From positions 1 to 64,000 of the forward strand of contig CAWEBB010000016.1 of assembly GCA_963807085.1 (NCBI GenBank): DNA of 64,000 nt, read 5' to 3'. The notes beneath the pieces were generated by a model. That model was not told the DNA's origin, searched no databases, and saw only the letters and a program-made list of their open reading frames with translations. Both the position numbers and the translations under genes were made by a program. Every line of letters begins with the position of its first letter. Position 1 is the first letter of the stretch. Below, in pieces: positions 17,848 to 26,026 of this stretch. Source of the DNA: JACKII01 sp963807085 (GTDB lineage Bacteria; Pseudomonadota; Alphaproteobacteria; Bin95).

Positions 17848-19298
17848 ATGTTGTCGTTTACGCCAAGACGGGCTCTCGGAGCCGGCTTGGCCTGCATGCT
17901 CGTTGTCGTCACGGCGGCACCGGAGTGCATTTGCAGGACCGGCACCTGAAAGCTTCGCGGACCTCGCGGAGAAAACACTGCCGGCGGTGGTCAACATTTC
18001 CACCACGCAAACGATTGATGCCGGCGCCGGGCCGGATCGGCCACAATTTCCGCCCGGGTCTCCCTTCGAAGAGTTCTTCAAGGATTTTTTCGATCGCCAG
18101 CAGCCGAATGAAGGTCCGCGCAAGGCCACCAGTCTGGGCTCCGGCTTCGTAATCGATCCTTCCGGAATTATCGTCACGAACAATCACGTGATCGCCGGCG
18201 CCGAAGAGATTATCGTCCGCTTCCAAGACGACAGCTCGCTGCCGGCCGAACTGGTGGGTCATGACGAGAAAACGGACGTGGCGGTGCTGAGGGTAAAGCC
18301 GGAAAAGCCGTTGGCCGCTCGTTCCCATCGGCAACAGCAGCAAGTCGCGTGTCGGTGACTGGGTTGTCGCCATCGGCAATCCCTTCGGCCTCGGCGGCTC
18401 AGTGACGTCGGGCATCATCTCCGCCCGTCAGCGCAACATCAATGCAGGCCCGTATGACGCGTTCATCCAGACGGATGCCGCCATCAATCGGGGCAATTCT
18501 GGTGGTCCGCTGATCAATCTCGATGGCGAGGTTATCGGGATCAACACCGCAATCTATTCGCCGTCCGGCGGCAGCGTCGGTATCGGCTTTGCGGTTCCGA
18601 CCAGCATTGCGGCAAACGTCATATCGCAGTTGCGCGAGTATGGCGAAACCCGGCGGGGCTGGCTCGGCGTGCATATCCAGACCGTCACGGACGAGATTGC
18701 GGAAAGTCTAGGTCTGGGAGAAACCCGAGGTGCCTTGGTCGCCAACGTGACCGAGGACGGCCCGGCCGATAAAGCGGGCATCACAGCCGGCGATGTCATC
18801 CTGAGGTTCGACGGAAAGCCCGTCGACAAGATGCGGCACCTGCCGTGGCTGGTGGCAGAAACAGCGGTGGGCACGGAAACCTCCGTCGTGGTCTGGCGCA
18901 AGGGCGAAGAGCATGAGCTGACCGTCAGCCTCGGCCGCCTGGAATCCCAGGAAGCCCGAACGGCGATTACAGCCTCGACCAAATCCGGTAGTGCCATGAT
19001 CGACGAATTGGGAGTGGGTCTCGTGGGGCTGGACGACGCGTTGCGCCAGAAATACCAAATCCCGGAGGATGTGCAGGGCGTGCTGATCACCGAGGTCGAG
19101 CCGAACGGCAACGCCGCCGAGAAGCAGCTTCAACCGGGCGACGTCATCGTTGAGGTAGACCAGGATCCCGTATCCTCACCCGGCGACATCGCCAAGCAGG
19201 TCGCGACGGCGGTCGATGAAGGGAAGGAATCGGTGCTGCTGCTGATCAATCGCGCCGGCGACCGTCGCTTCGTCGTGGTCTCGGTGAAGACGAGCTAA
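17848..19298 (+). CDS. degP: Periplasmic serine protease Do/HtrA (two frameshifts)
   Basis: The product is a DegP/HtrA protease-chaperone of about 483 residues. After a signal peptide (ALGAGLACMLVVVTAAP) come the trypsin-like domain with the His in IVTNNHVIAG, the Asp in KTDVAVLRV and the Ser in AINRGNSGGPLINLDG, then two PDZ domains (RRGWLGVHIQTV and ELGVGLVGLDDALRQ onwards). Breaks near 17922 and 18319 are each repaired by removing one base. GAGGAG precedes the ATG at 17848 by about 11 bases. It follows hflC on the same strand, an arrangement typical of Alphaproteobacteria, and degrades or refolds misfolded envelope proteins. Confidence 0.9.
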
Positions 19299-19305
19299 CG
19301 GAGAT

Positions 19306-20200
19306 TTATCGCGCTGGCGCCATCAATTCGCCGGCGCGGTATCCTTGAAAATACAACAAGGCTCGCAAGTCGGCGTGGTTCACCTGGAACCGCGCCGCTT
19401 TGCGTACTGCGGGCTTGGCGCGAAAGGCGACGCCCATGCCGGCCGCCTGGATCATCCCCAGATCGTTCGCGCCGTCACCCACCGCTAGCGCCGCCTCCAG
19501 AGACAATGCCCGCCGCCGCGCTCGCACGGTTCAAGGCCGCCACTTTGGCGTCGCGGTCCAGAATGGGCGGCACGACCCGGCCGGTCAGCCTGCCGTCTGC
19601 GATCTCCAGCGTGTTGCCCTGTTGCCGAACGAATCCGAGCCGCTTCGCCACCGGAGCGGTAAAGGCGGTGAAGCCGCCGCTTACCAGCCAGCAGAGCGCG
19701 CCATGCGCCGCCATCGTCGCCACCAGCGCCGCTGCGCCCGGCGTCGGCCGCGTTCGCGCCAGGGTCCGCTCCAACGCCGCCTTCTCCAGCCCGTTGAGAG
19801 CCGCCACGCGCTCGATCAACGCTTCGGCAAAATCCAGCTCGCCCCGCATCGCCCGCTCGGTGATCGCGGCGATCCGGTCCTTGATCCCGGCTTCCGCCGC
19901 AAGCTCGTCCAGGGTCTCGCCCTGCACGATGGTCGAATCCATGTCGGCGATCAGCACAGCCTTGCGGCGCGCCTCGTCCTGGCGATGAAAGGCCAAGTCG
20001 GTGCGCAGAGGATACAGAGCCGCACGCAGCGCCGCTTCATCCGCCGCTTGTACCGGCCAGTCGCAGGCCGTACCGGGTCCGAGCCAATCGGGTTGACCCA
20101 CCGGCCGGGCATGGGCGGCGACCGCAGCGCAGACACGCTCCCATGTCAGCCCTCTCAGCCAGCCTGGCGCCGCAACCAGGGTCAGCATTCCTTTACTCAT
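19306..20200 (-). CDS. serB: Phosphoserine phosphatase (one frameshift)
   Basis: The protein of about 297 residues is a HAD-superfamily phosphoserine phosphatase catalysing the last step of serine synthesis. Motif I is IADMDSTIVQGETLDELA with the nucleophile Asp, motif II is WLVSGGFTAFT, and motif III/IV is AVGDGANDLGMIQAAGMGVAF. The N-terminal ACT-like region is also present. An extra base near 19506 breaks the frame; deleting it restores AAAGLSLEAALAVGDG. The gene converges with degP, seven bases between stops. Start at the first ATG (20200); a second Met four codons later is possible. Confidence 0.9.
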
Positions 20201-20333
20201 TTCATAAGCCCCGCTTTCGCCTGCGGTTCACCGCAATTGATCCTATGCGTTGGTGACGGGTCGCCAATGCATTTGCAACAGGCGCCCTTACCGCAGCATG
20301 ATAGCGCGGCGTTCGCAGGAAAGGATCCGCCTC

Positions 20334-21642
20334 ATGTCAGACCGCCCGAATTTCAACGTATCCGCCGCGCTGGAAGAGGCCGAAGCCCGCTTCGTCGCAG
20401 CCAATCCGAACAGCGCCCAAGCCTATGAAGAGGCCAAGCGCTCCATGCCGGGCGGCAACACGCGCACCGTGCTGTTCTACCCGCCCTTTCCCCTGTCTCT
20501 GGCCGGTGGCGACGGTTGCCATGTCACCGATATCGACGGCCACCGCTATACCGACTTCGTGACCGAGCAGACCGCCAGCCTCTATGGCCACTCGGAGCCG
20601 CGCATTCAGGCCGCCGTAAAGCGAGGCGCTCGAAAAGGCATCACGCTCGGCGGTCCGACGGGGCGGGAGGCCGAACTGGCCGACCTCCTGACCGCGCGGT
20701 TCCCGGCGCTGGAGATGGTGCGCTTCACCAATTCCGGCACGGAGGCCAACCTTCTGGCCTTGCTGACCGCCCGCGCCGTCAGCGGCCGGGAAGAGGTGCT
20801 GGTGTTCAAGGGCTCCTACCACGGTTCGATTTTCTCCTTCGGGCCGTACGGGCGGGACCTGAACGCGCCCTTCCCGTGGGTGCTGGGCGACTATAACGAC
20901 GTGGACGGCACCGCCGCCCTGATCCGCGAGAGCAAGGACAGCCTGGCCGCCGTCATCCTGGAGCCCATGACCGGCTCCGGCGGCTGCATCCCGGCGACGC
21001 CCGAATTCCTGGCGAGGCTGCGGGAGGTGACGGCGGAACTGGGCATCATCCTGGTGTTCGACGAGGTCATGACCTCGCGCCTCGGCCCGGCTGGCTATCA
21101 GGGCGTTTCCGGCGTCACGCCGGACATGATGAGCATGGGCAAATATTGGGCGGCGGCCTGACCTTCGGCGCGTTCGGCGGCAAGGCCGAGATCATGAGCC
21201 GCTTTGACCCCCGCCAGCCCGGCCACCTGAGCCACGCCGGCACCTTCAACAACAACGTGCTGACCATGGCCGCCGCGCGTCACGGGCCTGCGCGAGGTCT
21301 ATACGCCGGAGCGCGCCATCGCCATGAACGAGGCCGGCAACCGCCTGCGCGACCCGCCTGAACGAACGCCTGGAGGCGCACGGCATCGCCGGTCAGGTCA
21401 CAGGCTATGGCTCCATGATGATGCTGCACCTGACGGACGGGGAATTGAAGGGGCCTGCCGACAGCGGCAAGGTCAGCGCCGAGGCTCGCGGGCTATTCCA
21501 TCTCGGCATGATCGAGCGCGGCTATTACGTCGCCCGGCGCAACATGATGGTGCTGTCGCTCCCCATGGGGGACGCGGAATTCGACGGGCTGGTGGATGCA
21601 GCGGACGACTGGTTCGGGCAGTACAAGGGATTGTTCGGGTAG
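20334..21642 (+). CDS. Class III PLP aminotransferase / glutamate-1-semialdehyde aminomutase-like (three frameshifts)
   Basis: The protein of about 435 residues is a fold-type I class III aminotransferase with closest resemblance to glutamate-1-semialdehyde aminomutase-like enzymes. It has AKRSMPGGNTRTVLFYPPFP, VRFTNSGTEANLLALLTAR, GSYHG, ILVFDEVMTSRLGPAG and the PLP lysine in DMMSMGKY, followed by GGLTFGAFGGK and GTFNNNVLTMAA. Breaks lie near 21148 (one base missing) and near 21278 and 21352 (one extra base each). AGGAAAGGA precedes the ATG at 20334. The enzyme probably transaminates or isomerises an amino acid rather than making haem precursor, because such catabolic paralogs are common; this is not certain. 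Confidence 0.82.
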
Positions 21643-21723
21643 GCATGGACGCGGCAGGGTTGGTGGCGAAGAGTTCGGCCGAGGTCACGCGTTGTACCTG
21701 GGACAAAAACGTGACGGAACTAG

Positions 21724-23372
21724 CCCGCATTTCTCACCAGCGTTGCCGTCCTCGGCGTAGACGGTTGCTTGATAGCAGTGGCTTGAGCGGGGGATGTGTG
21801 GGCGTGCTTGTCCGTTGCGCGTGAGGGGCGCGGTGTTAGCCGGTGCGGGTCCAGAGTTGTTGACGGGCGGGCGTAGGCGGCGCGGCTGCGCGGGTCAGCG
21901 GCACAATCGCGTGTGTGCGAGCGCGAATTCGTTGGCATAGGGGCAGGCCGACGCCATGGCGATGCGGATGCGGCGGACGGTGATGGTCACCTGGGCGCCG
22001 ATTTTCAGCAGTTTCAGACGCAGCGTGCCGCAGGTTGCCTTGGCCAGCCGGGTATGCGCCAGCGCGATCCGGCGCAGTGAGGCCAGCAGCACGTAGGCCA
22101 TCGAGGCGAACCAGAGGCGCAGTTGGTTGGCCTTCATGGTGGCCGCGCTGGTGCGGTCGGCAAACAGGTCGAGCTGGCATTCCTTGATCCGGTTTTCCAT
22201 GTCGCCGCGGGCGCAGTAGAGGCGCTCGTAGAGGGTGCGGGCGTCCAGGTCCTTGGCCGGCAGCGAGGTGACCACGAACCGCGGGTTGGCGCCGTTTTCG
22301 CCGCGGCCCGGCATCCACTCGGCCTTGGCGACGACCCGCCGGCGGCGGCTCCAACTGTCCCGTGTCGTCCAGCGGAAGTCGGCGAAGCGGCGGGCAGAGT
22401 GGCCGGTGCGCCCGGCCTCGTCCTCGGCCCAGGCCAGGTCGACGTAGATCCGGTCCACCAGGCGGCTGTTGCGCGCCAGGCCAAACAGATAATCGACCCT
22501 GTTGGCCTCGCACCAGGCCATCAGCGCCTCGCGGGCAAAGCCGCTGTCGGCGCGCAGCAGCACCTTCACCCGCGGCCAGCGTTCCCGGATGTGGGCGACG
22601 ATCCGGGCGATCTCCTCGACCGCGCCGGCGCTGGCGTCGATGTTCGAGCGCCGCAGCTTGGCCGCCAGCAGGTGATCGCCGCAGAACACGTAAAGCGGCA
22701 GGTAGCAGTAACAATCGTAGTAGCCGTGAAAGAAGCGCCCTTCCTGACGGCCGTGGATCGGATCGTCCGTGGCGTCCAGGTCGAGCGTGATGCGCGCCGG
22801 CGCGCGCGTATGTGCGTCCAGGAACAGATCGACGAAGGCCGCCTCAATGGCGCCGGGATCATGAGCGATCTTGTGGTAGCGATGCTCTTCTGTGGGTGCG
22901 TGCTCCAGCCGGTTCAGCGTGCTCTTGCCGGCGAGCGGCGCGCAAGTGGACCGGTGCGCCTCCAGCTTGCCCAGCACCGCCCCAAGCACCGGATCGCGGC
23001 GCAGGTCGTCGTGATCGGCCACGTCCTCGTACCCCAGCGCGATAGCGAACACGCGCTGGCCGACCAGGGCCGGCACGTCGTGAACCACCCGCTCCGCCGC
23101 CCGCCCGTCGCTGAAGCAACCGGCAAAGCGCTCGACCAGATTGATCGCCTTGTCCGTCGCGCCCAGCAGCAACGCGCCGGCATCCGAGGTCATCGCGCCG
23201 CCGCCGAAATCCGCAACCACCTCGCGGCGATCAAGGCGTGCAAACAGCATCGGTTCCGGGTTACACTCTGTCTGCATCGGGGGCTCCGCTGAAAGAGGAA
23301 TAAGTGTTTGGTTGCACTTACATTTTTGCCGATTTCAGACCCCGATGCATCTCCCTTTGTGAGAAATGCGGG
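21724..23372 (-). mobile_element. IS1380-family insertion sequence, complete
   Basis: The 1649-bp element is bounded by perfect 14-bp inverted repeats, CCCGCATTTCTCAC at 21724-21737 and its inverse at 23359-23372. CTAG on both sides (21720-21723 and 23373-23376) is the 4-bp target duplication expected for IS1380. It carries one intact transposase gene and lies just after the aminotransferase gene and next to a palindromic mini-element. Confidence 0.95.
21895..23277 (-). CDS. IS1380-family transposase
   Basis: The 460-residue DDE transposase matches the IS1380 family in length and motifs: the N-terminal FGGGAMTSDAGALLLG, the first catalytic block TLDLDATDDPIHGRQEGRFF, the second LLRADSGFAREALMAWCEAN and the Glu block in CARGDMENRIKECQLDLFAD. 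It moves the surrounding element. The gene is intact and transcribed away from the element's right end. The first ATG is used; nothing suggests another start. Confidence 0.95.
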   Translation of the reverse strand: MQTECNPEPMLFARLDRREVVADFGGGAMTSDAGALLLGATDKAINLVERFAGCFSDGRAAERVVHDVPALVGQRVFAIALGYEDVADHDDLRRDPVLGAVLGKLEAHRSTCAPLAGKSTLNRLEHAPTEEHRYHKIAHDPGAIEAAFVDLFLDAHTRAPARITLDLDATDDPIHGRQEGRFFHGYYDCYCYLPLYVFCGDHLLAAKLRRSNIDASAGAVEEIARIVAHIRERWPRVKVLLRADSGFAREALMAWCEANRVDYLFGLARNSRLVDRIYVDLAWAEDEAGRTGHSARRFADFRWTTRDSWSRRRRVVAKAEWMPGRGENGANPRFVVTSLPAKDLDARTLYERLYCARGDMENRIKECQLDLFADRTSAATMKANQLRLWFASMAYVLLASLRRIALAHTRLAKATCGTLRLKLLKIGAQVTITVRRIRIAMASACPYANEFALAHTRLCR

Positions 23373-23381
23373 CTAGCCAGG

Positions 23382-23483
23382 TGGACACCTCCGGAAACTC
23401 TGTCTTTCGATTAATCGCCCATCGATTTCATTGAAAGAAATTAGCGTGAATTTGCCGGATTGCGAGGTTTCCGGAGGTGTCCA
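23382..23483. repeat. 102-bp palindromic mini-element (MITE-like)
   Basis: TGGACACCTCCGGAAAC at 23382-23398 is repeated as a perfect 17-bp inverse at 23467-23483, with 68 bases of non-coding DNA between. The ends resemble insertion-sequence termini, so this is probably a deletion derivative without a gene. The IS1380 target site lies only six bases away. The rest of 23377-23833 holds another mini-element and no gene. Confidence 0.65.
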
Positions 23484-23555
23484 GGTTTTGTCACTGGGGT
23501 TTTGACCAAGGAGAAATGGCGGAACTGTCGGTTCAAGGTTGGCGTCAAAAACGAC

Positions 23556-23709
23556 CCGGACCGTGTAAAAACTCCAATTTTGCTGTGCATCAACCAGAAT
23601 TGCGAAAATAACCGCTCGATAAATTACTGATTTCAATGGAAATCATTTTTCGAAAAAAGGCGCGAAACTCTTAACTTGAGCCACTTTTCGGCGTTTTCAC
23701 ACAGTCTGG
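23556..23709 (+). repeat. 154-bp repeat element, copy 1
   Basis: This element starts with CCGGACCGTGTAAAAAC and ends with GTTTTCACACAGTCTGG, which pair as imperfect terminal inverted repeats (14 of 17). A close copy in the same orientation lies at 24383-24537. It codes for nothing and looks like a MITE or the end of a larger IS. Confidence 0.75.
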
Positions 23710-23833
23710 ACCGTTTTCGACGCAACAGCTCTTAACTTCTTACTTGCTGACCCCCATCGCCTGGCGCCATTAAGACGCCTTTAGAAAAGACGGTGCTACT
23801 GGTCTGTTGGATTAGGCAGATGGATAAATCCCG

Positions 23834-24346
23834 ATGAAGAACTTCTCTTCCCAGCTGGCCGGACAGATCGGCGAAAGCCTCGTGGTCGCGGAACTGGGGC
23901 GACGCGGCATCGTAGCCACCGCATTCGCAGGCAACCTGCCCGACGTTGACCTGTTGGCCTACAGAAACGGACGGACCTGCGCGTTACAGGTGAAGGCTTT
24001 AAGGCGAGGCGAATTCGGCGTCAACGCGTCGCACTTCATCGAGGTCGCCCAAGAGGGCGACCGCCAGTCCGTCGTTGGGAGGCGACCGCTCGATCCCGAG
24101 CTCATCTTCGTCTTCGTCCGTATCGGCTTCTCGCTAGGCGCCGATCGCTTCTTTATCCTCACGCAGCGAGAGCTGCAGGACGTTCTGGTCGACCACTACA
24201 CTTCGAATCTCGAGCGACACGGAGGCATACGTCCGAGAAATCCGACTACCACCCATTCGTCCGTGCGCACCGACGAACTCGTGCGCAGGGGGCACGAGGA
24301 CCGATGGGGCCTGATCGACGAGCGGCTGCCGGCCCATTCGTTCTGA
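23834..24346 (+). CDS. PD-(D/E)XK nuclease-like protein between two repeat elements
   Basis: The 170-residue protein has the layout of a small PD-(D/E)XK nuclease-fold protein: an N-terminal helix with GQIGESLVVAELGRRG (Glu), then NLPDVDLLAYR (Asp) and CALQVKAL (the QXK end of the motif). Residues beyond about 110 match nothing I know. Such single-domain proteins include restriction-type nucleases and many uncharacterised DUF4365-like proteins. I cannot name a family for sure. No methyltransferase or other defence gene is adjacent. The gene is flanked by two direct copies of a 154-bp repeat, so the whole 1-kb unit may move together. The ATG at 23834 is the only sensible start. Confidence 0.6.
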   Translation: MKNFSSQLAGQIGESLVVAELGRRGIVATAFAGNLPDVDLLAYRNGRTCALQVKALRRGEFGVNASHFIEVAQEGDRQSVVGRRPLDPELIFVFVRIGFSLGADRFFILTQRELQDVLVDHYTSNLERHGGIRPRNPTTTHSSVRTDELVRRGHEDRWGLIDERLPAHSF

Positions 24347-24382
24347 CCGATCGTTATCGATCAGGAGACGGGCCAAAACCCA

Positions 24383-24537
24383 CCCAGACCGTGTGAAAAC
24401 TCCAATTTTGCTGTGCATCAACCAAAATTGCGAAGATCACTGCTCGATAGCTTACTGATTTCAATGGAAATCGTTTTTCGAAAAAAGGCGCGAAACTCTT
24501 AATTTGAGCCACTTTTCGGCGTTTTCACACAGTCTGC
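24383..24537 (+). repeat. 155-bp repeat element, copy 2
   Basis: This second copy starts CCAGACCGTGTGAAAAC and ends GTTTTCACACAGTCTGC, with about a dozen base differences from copy 1. The termini pair at 15 or more of 17 positions. It lies between the nuclease-like gene and the ilvA stop. Confidence 0.75.
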
Positions 24538-24562
24538 ACCCTTTTGGCACCCTCAACACCCC

Positions 24563-25828
24563 CTAAAGAATGAAGTCCGCCAGCACCTCGTCGTTGGTGA
24601 CGTCTTTCATCTGGAAACCCTGTTCCAGCATGCGCTCGAACAGGAAGTCGAAATTGGCGGGGTCCGTCGTCTCGATGCCCAGCAGGATCGAACCGAAGTT
24701 CTTCGATGACTTTTTCAGGTACTCAAACCGGGCGATGTCGTCGTCCGGGCCGAGCTGCTCCAGGAACTCGCGCAAAGCGCCGGGCCGTTGGGGCAGGCGC
24801 AGGATGAAGTATTTCTTCAGGCCCTGGTAGCGCATGGAGCGTTCCTTCACCTCCGGCAGGCGCTCAAAGTCGAAATTGCCACCAGACACGATGCAAACGA
24901 TGGTCTTGCCGCACAACTCCGCCGAGTGGAAATTCTTCAACGCATCGATGGAGAGCGCGCCGGCGGGCTCCAGCACGATGCCCTCATGGTTCAGGAACTC
25001 GAGCAGGGTTGAGCACAGCCGGTCCTCCGGCACCAGTTGCACCGGTTCGGTCACATTCGCGCGCAGCAGCTCGAAATTGTGCTCGCCGATCAGGGCCACC
25101 GCCGCCCCATCCACGAACGTGTCGATGCTGGGCAGGGACCGCCGCTCACCCGCCTCCAGGTTGTCCTTCAGGCTGGGCGCGCCCGCGGGCTCGACACAGA
25201 TCATCCGCGTTGCCGGCGACTCGCTTCTGAAATATTCCGAGCACCCCGCCGACAGCCCGCCGCCTCCCACCGGCATCAGCATCATGTCGATCGGCCCGAT
25301 GCGGGCATCGATGATTTCCGCGCCGACGGTCGCCTGCCCCTCGATGATGTGCGGGTGGTCGAATGGCGGGACCATGGTGGCCCCTTCGTCTGCCTCGAAC
25401 CGGCGCGCGGCGGCATAGGCCTGGTCGAAGGTGTCGCCGATCAGCTTGATCGTGACGTATTCCCGACCGAAGACTCGGGTCTTGTCGATCTTCTGCTGGG
25501 GCGTCGTCACCGGCATGAACACGGTACCCGGCGTCTCGAAATGGGCGCAGGCATAGGCGAAACCCTGTGCGTGGTTGCCCGCCGAGGCGCACACAAACTG
25601 GGTGTTGGAACCGTGCGGCCGGTCCCCCGCGTCGCCGCGCAGAATGGCCGATATCAGCGTGAAGGCACCCCGCAGCTTGTAACTGCGCACGGGTGTCAGG
25701 TCTTCGCGTTTCAGGTAAATGTTCGCCTTGTACCGCTCCGATAGAAGCAGATTGTGCTGCAGTGGCGTCGTCGGAAACACCGCGCGCAGGCGGTGCTGGA
25801 CGGCATGGACAGTATCGGGAAAGCTCAT
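24563..25828 (-). CDS. ilvA: Threonine ammonia-lyase with C-terminal ACT-like domain
   Basis: The 421-residue protein is a fold-type II PLP enzyme. The PLP lysine is K51 in PVRSYKLRGAF, SAGNHAQGFAYAC follows, and the Gly loop is MPVGGGGLSAGCSEYF. Residues about 330-421 form one ACT-like regulatory domain (YFILRLPQRPGALREFLEQL, ending KDVTNDEVLADFIL). Enzymes of this kind deaminate threonine to 2-oxobutanoate, the first step of isoleucine synthesis, with feedback by isoleucine through the tail. The short single-ACT form is usual in Alphaproteobacteria. It is divergent from the acyl-CoA carboxylase at 26027 across about 200 bp. Confidence 0.9.
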   Translation of the reverse strand: MSFPDTVHAVQHRLRAVFPTTPLQHNLLLSERYKANIYLKREDLTPVRSYKLRGAFTLISAILRGDAGDRPHGSNTQFVCASAGNHAQGFAYACAHFETPGTVFMPVTTPQQKIDKTRVFGREYVTIKLIGDTFDQAYAAARRFEADEGATMVPPFDHPHIIEGQATVGAEIIDARIGPIDMMLMPVGGGGLSAGCSEYFRSESPATRMICVEPAGAPSLKDNLEAGERRSLPSIDTFVDGAAVALIGEHNFELLRANVTEPVQLVPEDRLCSTLLEFLNHEGIVLEPAGALSIDALKNFHSAELCGKTIVCIVSGGNFDFERLPEVKERSMRYQGLKKYFILRLPQRPGALREFLEQLGPDDDIARFEYLKKSSKNFGSILLGIETTDPANFDFLFERMLEQGFQMKDVTNDEVLADFIL

Positions 25829-26026
25829 AATGGCCAGTTCGGGCGAGTGTTGGAGGCTTGCGGGCGGGGCTCCGCACGAAAGCCGCTTCGATAGTCTTGG
25901 GAGGGCGCGGACGCAAGGCCGCGTTTCCCTGGCGCCGCTGCGGCGGGACTGGTCAGCCCTTCCGGCGGCCCGTAAGCTTGCCGCCAATCGCGGCCAGACG
26001 GCCGCCAGAATTGACCGAGGATATTC

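Noticed and set aside
22123..23292. Forward ORF of 389 codons across the IS1380 element
   Set aside because: Antisense to an intact IS1380 transposase; no motif of its own.
23834..24346. Restriction endonuclease of a complete R-M system
   Set aside because: No methyltransferase or specificity gene is adjacent; only a nuclease-like motif pattern is seen.
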